Source of the DNA: Alistipes sp. CAG:514
Lineage (GTDB): Bacteria; Bacteroidota; Bacteroidia; Bacteroidales; UBA932
Direction: 5' to 3'
Assembly (NCBI GenBank): GCA_000431015.1
Contig: HF986039.1
Span: forward strand, 19,432 to 83,431
DNA: 64,000 bases
Shown: one piece after another, positions 17,160-26,823 of the stretch
Layout of the letters: each line of letters starts with the position of its first letter
Position numbering within the stretch: position 1 is the first letter of the stretch
Position numbers and translations under genes: made by a program
The notes under the pieces: generated by a model
Seen by the model: the letters and a program-made list of their open reading frames with translations, nothing else
Databases searched by the model: none
Told to the model about the DNA's origin: nothing

Positions 17160-20100
17160 TTAGAAGTTAATATTAAGTCCAAGACTGACATTCTTGGTGA
17201 TAGGATAACCATAAGAGTTATTCTGCTCAGGATCAAGATGGGTCACACGAAGATTATCCCATACGAACAAGTTCTGGCCGCTGACATAGACGCGGACACT
17301 GTTGACTCCCGCGCGTGAAAGGAAGCGGGAAGGAAGGGTGTAGCCTAACTCAATGTTCTTCAATCTCAGGAAAGAACGGTTCTGGATGAAGAAGTCATTG
17401 GTAGTATGGCTGACAGTCTGAGCGGTGGAGATTGCCGGATAGGAGATCTTGTCACCATTGTTGTAACGCTCCTCGGTCCAGCCGTGCCTTGTCCATTCAA
17501 AGTAAGTACCGCTCTTGGTGTACTCAACCACACCCTGGCCGCTATAGTACTTGGAATATCTTCCCAAACCGGAGAAGAGCACATTGAAGTCGATACCCTT
17601 GAAGTTGAATCCCAAAGTGACACCGTAGTTGATGCCAGGGATGCTTGTCGAGTAACCGATAGGAGACAAGTCCTTGTCATCGATAACGCCGTCACCGTTG
17701 ACATCCTTATAGACAAAATCACCGACTCTCGGAACACCGAATCCATAATCGTAGTAATTATCTATTTCCTCCTGAGATGTGAAATAACCCTTTCCAGGGG
17801 AGTTCCAGTCAATCAGGTAACCCCAAGCCTGTCCGAGACGGAAGCCTTCTGTGCGATACTCATAGGCATATTCCTCTGAACGCATAGGCTCGTCTAATTC
17901 AACAACCTCGTTGTCATTGAATCCGAAGTTGCCCTTGACGGACAGGGAGAAGTCCTTGTTGAACGAGTGGCTGTAGCTTGCCTCGATCTCATAGCCGTGG
18001 TTCTTGACAACACCCATGTTCACCTTAGGAATGTAGCTTGAGCTTACACCCTGGAATGAAGGGATGGTCTGACGGGAGATGAGGATCTGGTCACGATTCT
18101 CCGTGAAGTAGTCGAAATTGATTCTGAAATCCTTGAAGAGACCGATCTCGAAACCGAGATTCATCTTCTTGGAAAGCTCCCAAGTTATGCTCTTGTTTCC
18201 AAGGAGACCTTCGCTGATCGTATGTCCGCCAAGTCCAGAGACATGGGTGCCACCACCAACCTCAATGTTATCCTGGAACAAGAACCTGTAGCCACCCATA
18301 GAGTCGTTACCCACAAGACCGTAAGACCCTCTGAACTTCAACCAGGTGATGTACTCGTTGTCCTTAAGGAACGACTCGTTGCTGGCGATCCATCCAAGTG
18401 ACGCCGAAGGGAAAAGACCGAACCTCTTCGAAGGGGCGAACTGCTCCGATCCATTGTAACCAAGGTTGGCCTCGACAAGATACCTGTCGTCAAATGAATA
18501 TGTGGCGCGCGCCGCCGTACCGATAACGTTGTAAGGAATCTCTGCAGCTGTCGTCTCCCAGAACTTTCTGTACGCCGTCACCATTCCGGTGACGTTGTGC
18601 TTGCCGAAGGTTCTGGCATAGTTCACGGAACCCTGCACATACAACTGATAGTTGGATGACCTCCATGAAGACATTGTCAAAGGAAAGGTTTCTCTCTCGT
18701 GCAATGAATAGGAAAGACTGTCATTTTTGTAGTCAACGTTAGCATAGTAGAACTGCTCTTGCTTGAGTCCTTCCAGTATACCTCTGTTGTAGGTGTCGTA
18801 GGCAGCCATTCCTGTGATGCTCAATCCCTTGGTGACCAGCTCGCTAAGATCCCAGTTCAAAGAGAACTGGGTGTTGAGGTTCTTCCTCTTGTTGGTGTGG
18901 AAACCTCTGCGGTTGATGATCTCGAAAGCGGAGCGGTCAAGGTAATTATAGCCTATAAAAGCACCGCTTTCCGCTCCAAATCTTGAGTCTGTGGTAGGGC
19001 CAGGAGAGATAGGAAGGATGGTCTGCGACTGATAGATAAGGTCAGTAATCATCCACTGCTGATTACCGTCAGCGGCAGGATTACCACCGTAAAGAGCGCC
19101 AACCGCAGGCATGTTCACATTCTCGGCGTAAGAGGCGATGTTGAGCGAGGCGGTAAGGCTCTTCGTGATGTGGAAATCAAGGTTTGAACGCAGGCTGAGC
19201 CTGTCCATGTAGCACTGAGGATTGTACCCCAGATAGTCCGGACTCTCGGTGTTAAGGTTACCTCCCTGATGGATGTAGCCGACATTCACGAAGTAATTGA
19301 CAAAGTCGGTACCTCCGGAGATGTTGACATTGGCTCGTGACTGAGGAGTGTTCTTCTTAAGATACATCCTGTAGAAGTCATTGTCACAGTAGACAGCCTT
19401 GCGCATGGCGACCTGATTATCGTAGTCAGGTGATGTAGGGTCCAAGCCAAGGAGGGGATTCTTGTACTTGGCGATGATCTCCTCTGAGAACTCAGCGTCA
19501 ATGCCGTCGTTGGACAACGCCTCGTTTCTGAGTTCGCAATACTCCCACGAATGAAGCCTGTCAGGTTCCTTGGTGAAGGATGTCCAGCTCTGGTCGAAAG
19601 AGATGCTCAACTGAGCCTTTCCCTTCTGTCCCTTGCGGGTCTGGATGAGGATCACACCATTCGCACCCTGAACACCGTAAAGCGCGGTCGCGGAAGCGTC
19701 CTTGAGGACGGAGATGCTCTCGACCTCATTCATGTCTACGGTGCGGATGTTGTCTCTCTCGACACCGTCTACAAGAATCAGAGGGCTCTTGCCGTTCGTT
19801 GTGGCCGCACCACGAAGGTACATTGTGGCACCATCGACACCTGGCTGACCACCGCCGCTCTGCATTGAGGTAAGACCTGTCACACGACCGGCAAGGGCAT
19901 TGTCAAGACGGGTGGATGTGGTCTTGCGCAGATCGGCTGAGGCAACTGTCGAGATGGCGCCGGTCACAGAGATTTTCTTCTGCTGTCCGAAGGCCACGAC
20001 AACGGTCTCCTCCAACATCTCGGAATCAGGAACAAGCTTGATCTGATAGTCGGACTTACCTTCAGGAAGAACCTGGTTGGTGTATCCGATACAAGAAACA

Positions 20101-20363
20101 ATGACAGTTGAACCGGCAGGAACTTGTTCAAGAACGAATGTTCCGTCTGGTCCGGTCATCGTACCCTTGGTTGTGCCATCAATGATGATGGTTACACCAG
20201 GCATCGGCTGATTGTTCTCATCAAGCACCTTACCAGTGATTGTTCTGCCTGATTGCTGGGCGAAGGCTGTACCAGTCCCGACCACAAACAGCATGAGAAC
20301 CGCCGCAATCACCGTCTTCACACTATAAAGACAGGACGCAACTTTTTTGATTTGTTCGTGCAT
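17160..20363 (-). CDS. SusC/RagA family TonB-dependent outer-membrane transporter (pair 1 of PUL1)
   Basis: This is a 1067-residue SusC transporter and the first gene of PUL1. The signal peptide runs to about 'GTAFA|QQ' (residue 36). A carboxypeptidase-regulatory-like domain follows ('TITGKVLDENNQPMPGVTI', about 42-118), then the linker 'EETVVVAFGQQKK', the plug ('MYLRGAATTNGKSPLILVDG', 'SVLKDASATALYGVQGANG') and the barrel ending 'NVSLGLNINF'. There is no N-terminal STN domain, so direct signalling to an anti-sigma factor is not expected. A strong promoter match lies about 125 bp upstream. It works with the SusD at 15221-17152. Confidence 0.96.
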   Translation of the reverse strand: MHEQIKKVASCLYSVKTVIAAVLMLFVVGTGTAFAQQSGRTITGKVLDENNQPMPGVTIIIDGTTKGTMTGPDGTFVLEQVPAGSTVIVSCIGYTNQVLPEGKSDYQIKLVPDSEMLEETVVVAFGQQKKISVTGAISTVASADLRKTTSTRLDNALAGRVTGLTSMQSGGGQPGVDGATMYLRGAATTNGKSPLILVDGVERDNIRTVDMNEVESISVLKDASATALYGVQGANGVILIQTRKGQKGKAQLSISFDQSWTSFTKEPDRLHSWEYCELRNEALSNDGIDAEFSEEIIAKYKNPLLGLDPTSPDYDNQVAMRKAVYCDNDFYRMYLKKNTPQSRANVNISGGTDFVNYFVNVGYIHQGGNLNTESPDYLGYNPQCYMDRLSLRSNLDFHITKSLTASLNIASYAENVNMPAVGALYGGNPAADGNQQWMITDLIYQSQTILPISPGPTTDSRFGAESGAFIGYNYLDRSAFEIINRRGFHTNKRKNLNTQFSLNWDLSELVTKGLSITGMAAYDTYNRGILEGLKQEQFYYANVDYKNDSLSYSLHERETFPLTMSSWRSSNYQLYVQGSVNYARTFGKHNVTGMVTAYRKFWETTAAEIPYNVIGTAARATYSFDDRYLVEANLGYNGSEQFAPSKRFGLFPSASLGWIASNESFLKDNEYITWLKFRGSYGLVGNDSMGGYRFLFQDNIEVGGGTHVSGLGGHTISEGLLGNKSITWELSKKMNLGFEIGLFKDFRINFDYFTENRDQILISRQTIPSFQGVSSSYIPKVNMGVVKNHGYEIEASYSHSFNKDFSLSVKGNFGFNDNEVVELDEPMRSEEYAYEYRTEGFRLGQAWGYLIDWNSPGKGYFTSQEEIDNYYDYGFGVPRVGDFVYKDVNGDGVIDDKDLSPIGYSTSIPGINYGVTLGFNFKGIDFNVLFSGLGRYSKYYSGQGVVEYTKSGTYFEWTRHGWTEERYNNGDKISYPAISTAQTVSHTTNDFFIQNRSFLRLKNIELGYTLPSRFLSRAGVNSVRVYVSGQNLFVWDNLRVTHLDPEQNNSYGYPITKNVSLGLNINF

Positions 20364-20489
20364 ATTAATTATTTAAGTTAAACTGGCAGTTTAGTGTTTG
20401 ACCATTAATTATAATGATGACACAAAATTCTTACTCTTAATCGTTTTGTAAATATAGTGACAAGAAAATGTAAGTTGTATTCAGCTTGG

Positions 20490-20519
20490 CAAAATTAAAA
20501 GTAGAAACGACAAAATCAA
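20490..20519 (-). promoter_or_regulatory. Predicted promoter of PUL1
   Basis: On the minus strand TTG (20519-20517) is followed by exactly 19 bases and then TAATTTTG (20497-20490). This matches the Bacteroidota primary-sigma consensus TTG-N19-TAnnTTTG in every fixed position. The transcript would carry a leader of roughly 120 nt before the susC ATG at 20363. I found no regulator gene beside the PUL. Confidence 0.65.
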
Positions 20520-20564
20520 AAGTGACTACTACAGTTTTCAACAATAAGGGCCACAAATACGAAA

Positions 20565-20593
20565 GAGGATATACCAGAGACCAGTATATCCTC
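20565..20593 (-). terminator. Probable terminator of the ppiD transcript
   Basis: A perfect 10-bp stem (GAGGATATAC / GTATATCCTC) encloses a 9-nt loop, 33 bp after the ppiD stop. On the minus strand it is followed by a short, interrupted T stretch. It separates the housekeeping operon from the PUL1 promoter. Confidence 0.6.
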
Positions 20594-20625
20594 ACAATCT
20601 GTAAGTATGTTTATTACCCAATCTA

Positions 20626-22710
20626 CTAATAGAAGCGCGCTCTGTGATCCCTTACGTCAGACTCCATCATCATCACAGGAAGGATCATCTGAGTGGTGTA
20701 GTTGTTCATCTGGGTGGCGGCGTTCCTGGCGTCATCCTCGGTGTAGAAAGAACCGGTGTCGCGGGAATTGACTTTGAATATGTAGGTTCCGATGGTTCCT
20801 GCGACAGGTCCGCAGATCTTTCCCTCCGGAGCAACGGAAGCGGCTCCGATGAATTTAGGGTCAAGACCCTGACCCGCAAGCGATGCGAATCTTACGTCTA
20901 CCCCGGTGCTGACAGACGAGTGGAGTGTGTCGGCGATGGCCTGAAGATCGCTGATGCCCTGGATCTTCTGAGCAATGTCGGCGGCGGCCTTCTCGCTTGC
21001 CTTCTGGGCATAGAGCTGCTGACGGATAGCTTCCTTGACCTCATCAATCTTGGCGATGCCCTCCTTGTGGATTCCGGTCACCGTGGCCACAAACAGGTAG
21101 TTGTTGTTGACGGTGATGATCTCGGAGACCTTGCCGACCTTGTTGTCGAACACCCATCTTGTAACCTCCTTGGCCTGGGAGATGGAGCCGTAGCTGGATG
21201 TGGCTTCGGTAACCTTCATAGGATGAGAGTACAGGCCCATCGAGTCAACGGCTGCCTTGTAGTTGTTGTACTTGCCGGCAGCGATCTTGGAGAACTTGCT
21301 TGCCTGGGCATAGTAGCTGTTGAATGTCTCGCCGCTTGCGAGGGCGGTCTTCTCAAGGATGGCCACCTGCTTCTTGGCGACTGGGGCTGTCCTCTTGGCA
21401 ACCTCAACGATGTGGGTTCCGTACTGTGTCTTTACAATGTAAGGCTTGCCTACCTGGGCTGTGAGCACAGACTCGAATCCAGGAATCATGTAGGTCTGGG
21501 TCATCCAGCCCACATTTCCCTGCTCGCCGTCAGCGGCGCTTTTCGTGTCAGCTGAATAAGAGGCTGCAACGTTTGAGAAATTCTCACCCTTCACGAGAAC
21601 ATTAAGAAGGCTGTCAGCCTTTGTCTCCGTGGCCCCCTGAAGAAGAATGTGCCTTACATAGACTGAATCCGGAATCTGGGCCATAGCCATGATTCTGGCG
21701 GCATAGAACACATTGTTGTCCGAGACAATAGGAGAGGTTCCCTGGGCGTTGGCGTCCACGAACTCGCTGATGCCGGAGTTGACGGTCGAGAGCTCACCTG
21801 CCTTGTACCAGTACTCGTTCAGGCCCTTCTCCGAGTTTCTGGCGAGGAAAGACTTCATGTTGTCAGTGGTAGAGAACTCGTCGTAAACCTTACCAATAGC
21901 CTCGTTGGTGGCATTGATGTCAGCCTCTGATGGCTTTACCTCGAAGACTACATATTCCATGTCCCTTGAAGCGTTCTGCTTGAACATGTTCTTATGAGAC
22001 TCGTAATATTTCCTGATCTCGTCGCCACTCACCTTGACGGTTGTGTCCATTCCATAATTAGGAACCATCACGAAGTCAACGTTCGTCGTGTTGTTGTTCT
22101 CTGCGATGGCTCTTCTGAGCATCAAAGGATTCTGGAAGTTGCTGTTGGTGAACAAAGAACCATACTTCGCATAGAACTGCTGCGTGTAGACAGTGTTCTG
22201 AATGTAGTTCCAGTACTCCTTCAACCTGCCGGTCTGATCCTGAGAGATGTTGTTGATGAGATTCTGGAGAGCATCCTTGGAGAAATTGCCGTTCTCATCC
22301 ATAAAAGCAGGATTCTGTGAAACCACAGGGGAAATCATGTCGCCGGCGAGAAGATCCTTCATCTCCTCCTCACCTACCCTGATACCAGCGGCCTTGGCGT
22401 TCTTGACAAACAGATACCTGTCAAGAAGGCTCTGCCAAGCGGCGTTGCGCACCTGCTCCTGCTGCTGCTCACTCTGGGCAGAAGAACCTGTAACCATCTC
22501 ATTGATGGTTGTAAACTTGTCAACATCCTGCTGGAAATCAAGGTAAGAGATGGTCTTACCGTTGATTACACCAACATCGTTTCTTGAAGACATCGCGTTG
22601 AAAGCGGTCTCAAGAGTCTGAGGATCGATAATGAATGACAAAAGGGCCAAGGCAATGATGATAGACACTGCCATGCCAGCCTTTTCGCGAGTTTTTTGAA
22701 GAATCGCCAT
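20626..22710 (-). CDS. Membrane-anchored periplasmic peptidyl-prolyl isomerase, PpiD-like
   Basis: This is a 694-residue PpiD/SurA-like foldase. One N-terminal transmembrane segment ('AGMAVSIIIALALLSFII', about 12-29) anchors it in the inner membrane. A SurA_N-like helical chaperone region follows ('GVINGKTISYLDFQQDVDKF', 'VRNAAWQSLLDRYLFVKNA'). The parvulin domain covers about residues 350-445 ('YVRHILLQGATETKADSLL', 'GNVGWMTQTYMIPGFE', 'YGTHIVEVAKR'). The C-terminal ~240 residues contain a second, degenerate parvulin-like part. It should assist folding of outer-membrane proteins in the periplasm. It is probably the last gene of the coaX-to-ppiD cluster, 78 bp after lptC. Confidence 0.9.
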   Translation of the reverse strand: MAILQKTREKAGMAVSIIIALALLSFIIDPQTLETAFNAMSSRNDVGVINGKTISYLDFQQDVDKFTTINEMVTGSSAQSEQQQEQVRNAAWQSLLDRYLFVKNAKAAGIRVGEEEMKDLLAGDMISPVVSQNPAFMDENGNFSKDALQNLINNISQDQTGRLKEYWNYIQNTVYTQQFYAKYGSLFTNSNFQNPLMLRRAIAENNNTTNVDFVMVPNYGMDTTVKVSGDEIRKYYESHKNMFKQNASRDMEYVVFEVKPSEADINATNEAIGKVYDEFSTTDNMKSFLARNSEKGLNEYWYKAGELSTVNSGISEFVDANAQGTSPIVSDNNVFYAARIMAMAQIPDSVYVRHILLQGATETKADSLLNVLVKGENFSNVAASYSADTKSAADGEQGNVGWMTQTYMIPGFESVLTAQVGKPYIVKTQYGTHIVEVAKRTAPVAKKQVAILEKTALASGETFNSYYAQASKFSKIAAGKYNNYKAAVDSMGLYSHPMKVTEATSSYGSISQAKEVTRWVFDNKVGKVSEIITVNNNYLFVATVTGIHKEGIAKIDEVKEAIRQQLYAQKASEKAAADIAQKIQGISDLQAIADTLHSSVSTGVDVRFASLAGQGLDPKFIGAASVAPEGKICGPVAGTIGTYIFKVNSRDTGSFYTEDDARNAATQMNNYTTQMILPVMMMESDVRDHRARFY

Positions 22711-22788
22711 CGTTTTATTGTTTTTTTTTAATATTTCAAAAAAATCAGATATGGGGTGCGAAGATAGTGATTTTAATTCAATTAACCA

Positions 22789-23424
22789 CTACTTTTTGAG
22801 CAAAGGTCCAATAAAGTTTACAGAATCTATCACAACCTTGGTGGAATCCTGCACAATGACAACATCGCTGTCAAAGGCCTTGAATATTCTTACATTCCTT
22901 GCCATCTCGTCCGACCTCATGCCATGAAATCCCTGGATGAAGCCATCGCTTGAGAACATCCTGACATAGCAGTCCGTGTAGATCTCCTTGTTGGCCTGGT
23001 CCCAGTACAGTGTGTCCGTCTCCAGAGTCTGTTGGTTTATCACATTCTGAACCACTACATTACCGAATGCAGACCAGTACTCGTTGTCGTTTTTCTTGCT
23101 TTTGAAATGCTTCGCGTTGTCGGAATGTAGAATCGTCTCAAGCTTGTCTCCCTCTGTGTAGGCAAAGGCATGAAGCCCTTTAGGAAAGAGTTCATAGGAA
23201 CATGTGTCGTTCTCGTACCTTTCCATGACATCCGCCTCGACCCTCATCTGCACACCGCCGTTTCTTGTCTGGACCACAAACATGCTGTCAACCGTCTGGA
23301 CAGGAGTGTCCGAAAGATTCAGATGCTCCGCCTCGGACAGTTTTCCCTTGCAGGAATATACGATGAAAGCAACCGCAAACGCGGTTGCAATCATCATAAG
23401 GTCGTTATGTATGTCCAGTCTCAA
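22789..23424 (-). CDS. lptC: LPS export periplasmic protein LptC
   Basis: This 211-residue protein matches LptC, which links the LptBFG extractor to LptA in lipopolysaccharide export. A hydrophobic N-terminal segment ends in 'FIVYSCKGK', a lipobox-like site. The beta-jellyroll follows, with 'TDTLYWDQANKEIYTD' and 'SSDGFIQGFHGM', stretches typical of the Bacteroidota family. The start is uncertain: TTG at 23424 gives a basic N-terminus, and ATG at 23397 or 23394 gives a shorter one. It lies 7 bp after the TPR gene stop. Confidence 0.85.
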   Translation of the reverse strand: MRLDIHNDLMMIATAFAVAFIVYSCKGKLSEAEHLNLSDTPVQTVDSMFVVQTRNGGVQMRVEADVMERYENDTCSYELFPKGLHAFAYTEGDKLETILHSDNAKHFKSKKNDNEYWSAFGNVVVQNVINQQTLETDTLYWDQANKEIYTDCYVRMFSSDGFIQGFHGMRSDEMARNVRIFKAFDSDVVIVQDSTKVVIDSVNFIGPLLKK

Positions 23425-23431
23425 TTCAAAA

Positions 23432-24736
23432 CTACTTCTGAGTCCTTACAGTGGTGGTAGCGCGCATACCGCCGCAGTTAACCGTGTAGGACTGTCCGTC
23501 AACCACATCGTACATGAAAGCCTCTGCCTTCTGCGGATAGTAAACGCTGTAGGCTGAAATAAGCTTGTTGCAGTCATCCGTAAGGGAAGCGTCAGCCGCC
23601 TTTGCCTTCTGCAGATAGTCAACGGCAACCCAGTACTTGGCTCTGCTCTCGATCTCGTTTCCGGTGCAGCGTGCCGCTCCCCAGATGGTGGCGATGAGGT
23701 AGTAAGCCTTGCCCTGATGATCCGGCTTAAGCTCGGCTGCCTTCCTGGCATAGTCAAACGCCTTGCCGGTGATGTTGTTCTTAAGGCAATATGTCGCAAG
23801 CTCAATCAAGTAGTCCGCCTTTACAGGATCATCCTCCGCGCAAAGCGATACAGCCTCCTCAAAGTACTTGATGGCGGTGTCGGACTCGTCCTTTGCCGAA
23901 TGAAGCTTGTAAAGATAGTAAGCTGACGAAGCAGAAGGATCGTTCTTGTACATCTTCGTCACAGCCTTGAGGAACAGGTCATTGTTCTGGCATCCATCGG
24001 TTGATCCAAGCATCTTGACGATGTTTGTCACAAGATCCATGTTGTCAGGATCAGCCTCAAGACGAGGAGTGAACAGAGCGATGAGGTTGTCACAGCTCGC
24101 CACCTGGCTGGTGATGAAGAGACCCTCGATGTCAGACTTGATCTTCGCGTTCTCCTCTGCGTTACCTGCCTTGTCAAGCAAAGCGATTGCATTCTGATAG
24201 GTGTTGATCACATCCTCGGCTCCAAGAGCGGACTTCTTGTAAAGTTCGATGGCGGAGTTGAGGTTGAGAAGAAGAAGGCTCGGCTTCGTGTTCTCCTGAT
24301 TGATCTCTATGATCTTGCTCAGTTGCCCGTAGACATCCTTAGGATCCTTGAAGTACTGTGTGATGTACTGACCCTTAGAGTTGTAGGCGGCCACAGCATA
24401 CTTAGGGTAATACTGAGCCCTGAGGTCATTAAGCGTGAGGACAGTGTCGATCATCGCCGCGCGGACCTGAGGATCCTTGGTCTTGACGATCTCCTTGCCC
24501 ATAAGTGTCATACCATTAAGAAGCATGTTCTGACTTGCCGTAGGAGGACAGAGACTGAAAGCCTTCCTCCAGTTAGGAAGAGCCTCGGTGTAATTCTTCT
24601 GTTTGTAGTACTCTTGATAGTAAGACAAATACTTGATGCATTCCGCACTGTCAGCACCATACTTTCCCTGGGCCGAAGCATTTGTTCCGAAAGCCGCCGC
24701 CACAAGAGTTAAAAGCACTAATGAAATCTTCTTCAT
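23432..24736 (-). CDS. Periplasmic tetratricopeptide-repeat protein
   Basis: This is a 434-residue exported protein with signal peptide 'MKKISLVLLTLVAAAFGTNASAQ'. Several TPR-like helical pairs are visible ('CIKYLSYYQEYYKQKNYTEA', 'ASSAYYLYKLHSAKDESDTA', 'AFDYARKAAELKPDHQG'). It is conserved beside lptC and an outer-membrane protein in Bacteroidales as far as I recall. An envelope-assembly scaffold role is inferred; no enzymatic motif is present. It follows the outer-membrane protein gene by 18 bp. Confidence 0.8.
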   Translation of the reverse strand: MKKISLVLLTLVAAAFGTNASAQGKYGADSAECIKYLSYYQEYYKQKNYTEALPNWRKAFSLCPPTASQNMLLNGMTLMGKEIVKTKDPQVRAAMIDTVLTLNDLRAQYYPKYAVAAYNSKGQYITQYFKDPKDVYGQLSKIIEINQENTKPSLLLLNLNSAIELYKKSALGAEDVINTYQNAIALLDKAGNAEENAKIKSDIEGLFITSQVASCDNLIALFTPRLEADPDNMDLVTNIVKMLGSTDGCQNNDLFLKAVTKMYKNDPSASSAYYLYKLHSAKDESDTAIKYFEEAVSLCAEDDPVKADYLIELATYCLKNNITGKAFDYARKAAELKPDHQGKAYYLIATIWGAARCTGNEIESRAKYWVAVDYLQKAKAADASLTDDCNKLISAYSVYYPQKAEAFMYDVVDGQSYTVNCGGMRATTTVRTQK

Positions 24737-24754
24737 GATTGTATCTGTTGTTTA

Positions 24755-26080
24755 TTAATTATACTTAGGTTTCAGGAACCAGATGTCGAAAATATTGATT
24801 CCGATGTTAAAGTTCACATATCTTTCCCTCACCATATTCCCTTTCAATGAGCCTCTCTGGCCGAAGTCAACTCCGAGGGTCAGTCCGTTGCTCCAGGTGA
24901 AAACCGGCAGAGTGGCGCCGAACGTGACACCGACGGCGTTGATCACATTGCCGTCCAACTTACACGAGGCCTGATCCCAGTAGGCACCGGCGCGGTAGGT
25001 TATCCTTTTCCTGTAGTACCGGATGTCATTCCTGTTAGGCACTATCGCGAAGCCAGCCCTGAGCGACTGCGCGACGGAGGCGCTGAAGACAGCGTTGCCG
25101 ACGCTCGCGAATCCCGGAATCTTGTCCATTCCGCTCGAACCCCAGTCAGAACGGATGTAATTGATTTCGGCAGTCCACTTGTCTCCCCCTTTCAAGGCTA
25201 TTCCCAATCCAAGTTCGCCGGCGAGCTTCACCTTGCCTCTTCCCAATGTGTCAATGTAGCTTCTCGGAGCCGGTGTCGAATCATTCAATGAGGATATTGA
25301 CTGTATCTCATACCTTTCGACATTACCTTTAAGACTCGTTCCCAGCCTGTAGGTGGCTCCGAACACAGCGGACAAATTCTGCGACAGGGCAGTCTCGTAC
25401 TGCACACCAAACTTGGCGGTCACAGCGCTAAGATCCAGATTAAATCCGCTTGAGATGCTCCTGTAAGAGGAATTTGTCATTGTAAATTTATTGGTCTTAT
25501 GAATATTACCGAAATAATACTGACCTTCAACCCCTACGGAAAGTCCCTTCATGACATCCACTCCGGCACCTACGAACAAATTGGTCATGCCGCCGTAGCC
25601 CTTGACGCTGTTCGTGATCACACCGGTGTTCGCGATGATGGAAGGATCCGTCAATTTGGAAGTCACATCATAACCCACATCGCTGTAAGGAGTCACTCCG
25701 GCATACATCGCAAGAGACTTGTACACTGGAAAAGAGATCACAAAGTCATAGACATTGAAGGTGTTGTTGGACGACCTCATGTCATGCTGGGCATAATACC
25801 TGTTACCTTGCGCCAGACCGAAATCAGCCATGAAAGACTTCTCCTCCCTCGCGGTGACAGAGGCAGGATTGAGAATGTTGATGTTCCTCTTGTCGCGCGT
25901 GGCCAACCCCACACCACCCATGGTCTTGTTGTAGGATGTCCCCTGCTTCGAAATCTCTCCGATTCCGAACATGGAGTACGGTGTGTAGGCATTGTAAGCC
26001 TCGTTCTGAGCGCTCAAAGGGAGCACAAAGAACGACAGCACCACTAAAAGGAGTATCTTATTCAACGTTTCTCTTAACAT
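24755..26080 (-). CDS. Outer-membrane beta-barrel protein (FadL/PorV-like)
   Basis: This is a 441-residue protein with a signal peptide ending 'LPLSAQ'. It continues with 'YNAYTPYSMFGIGEI' and 'MGGVGLATRDKRNINILNPAS', typical of FadL-like Bacteroidota outer-membrane proteins. Alternating amphipathic strands run to the end ('VNFNIGINIFDIWFLKPKYN'). The transported substrate, if any, is unknown. The ATG at 26080 overlaps the end of coaX by 23 bp, so the two are translationally coupled. Confidence 0.75.
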   Translation of the reverse strand: MLRETLNKILLLVVLSFFVLPLSAQNEAYNAYTPYSMFGIGEISKQGTSYNKTMGGVGLATRDKRNINILNPASVTAREEKSFMADFGLAQGNRYYAQHDMRSSNNTFNVYDFVISFPVYKSLAMYAGVTPYSDVGYDVTSKLTDPSIIANTGVITNSVKGYGGMTNLFVGAGVDVMKGLSVGVEGQYYFGNIHKTNKFTMTNSSYRSISSGFNLDLSAVTAKFGVQYETALSQNLSAVFGATYRLGTSLKGNVERYEIQSISSLNDSTPAPRSYIDTLGRGKVKLAGELGLGIALKGGDKWTAEINYIRSDWGSSGMDKIPGFASVGNAVFSASVAQSLRAGFAIVPNRNDIRYYRKRITYRAGAYWDQASCKLDGNVINAVGVTFGATLPVFTWSNGLTLGVDFGQRGSLKGNMVRERYVNFNIGINIFDIWFLKPKYN

Positions 26081-26789
26081 AATACTTGTCAGCGATTAAG
26101 GCCAAACCCATCAGTACAAGATTACAAACTGCAAAGATGGAGTTTTTCATTCTTTTTGCAAAATATAAAGCGTCTCCCCCCGTAAAAACTATCATTTTTT
26201 CGGGAAATAAAGAGATATAGCCCTGTATTTCAAACATTATGCCTGACACCACTCCGGATTCTATCGACGACTTCAAAGAATCCCCAAGACGCTTTATTTC
26301 CTTGGGCGTGTCAACGATCGGAAGGGTTCTTGAATATCTCGCCAGCGACTTGAACCTTGTCCGGAATCCCGGGGACACATTGCCGCCTGAGTACCTTCCG
26401 TCGGCTTCTATCACATCGATGGTAAGAGTGGTTCCGAAATCGAACACCACACTCCCCTTTTCCTTGAACAGGTACCTTGCCGCTATCACTGACGCAAGCC
26501 TGTCGGGAGACAGGTACGCGGGTACGTCATATTCATTGAATATTCCCGTGTGGTTCCTGTCAATGATGATCAATTCGCCGCACTTGGAACGAAGATTTCC
26601 CTCTGTGCCGGCGCTTATCTCCACTGTTGACGAGATCACCATCACCGCCGGCTTCTCCTTCTCCACCAGCGAGTACACATAGTCGAACATCCTCTCCCCC
26701 TGATAACGGAAAGTCTTTCCGAGGGTGAGACCTTCGGACCAAGCAGCTTTCAGGGCTGTGTTTCCTATTTCTACCAAAAGATTCGGCAT
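26058..26789 (-). CDS. coaX: Type III pantothenate kinase
   Basis: This is a 243-residue CoaX, which phosphorylates pantothenate with ATP in the first step of CoA synthesis. ASKHA-fold motifs are visible: the N-terminal 'LLVEIGNTALKAAW' (Glu in place of the usual Asp, as in other Bacteroidota), 'DRLASVIAARYLF' near residue 100, 'VVFDFGTTLTIDVI', and 'GNVSPGFRTRFKSL'. The ATG at 26789 was chosen because the core strand begins at once. A start at 26804 would add five unneeded residues. It lies just downstream of mfd. Confidence 0.92.
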   Translation of the reverse strand: MPNLLVEIGNTALKAAWSEGLTLGKTFRYQGERMFDYVYSLVEKEKPAVMVISSTVEISAGTEGNLRSKCGELIIIDRNHTGIFNEYDVPAYLSPDRLASVIAARYLFKEKGSVVFDFGTTLTIDVIEADGRYSGGNVSPGFRTRFKSLARYSRTLPIVDTPKEIKRLGDSLKSSIESGVVSGIMFEIQGYISLFPEKMIVFTGGDALYFAKRMKNSIFAVCNLVLMGLALIADKYYVKRNVE

Positions 26790-26823
26790 TGTCAAAACGG
26801 GCAAACTTTCAAAGGTAGCAATT

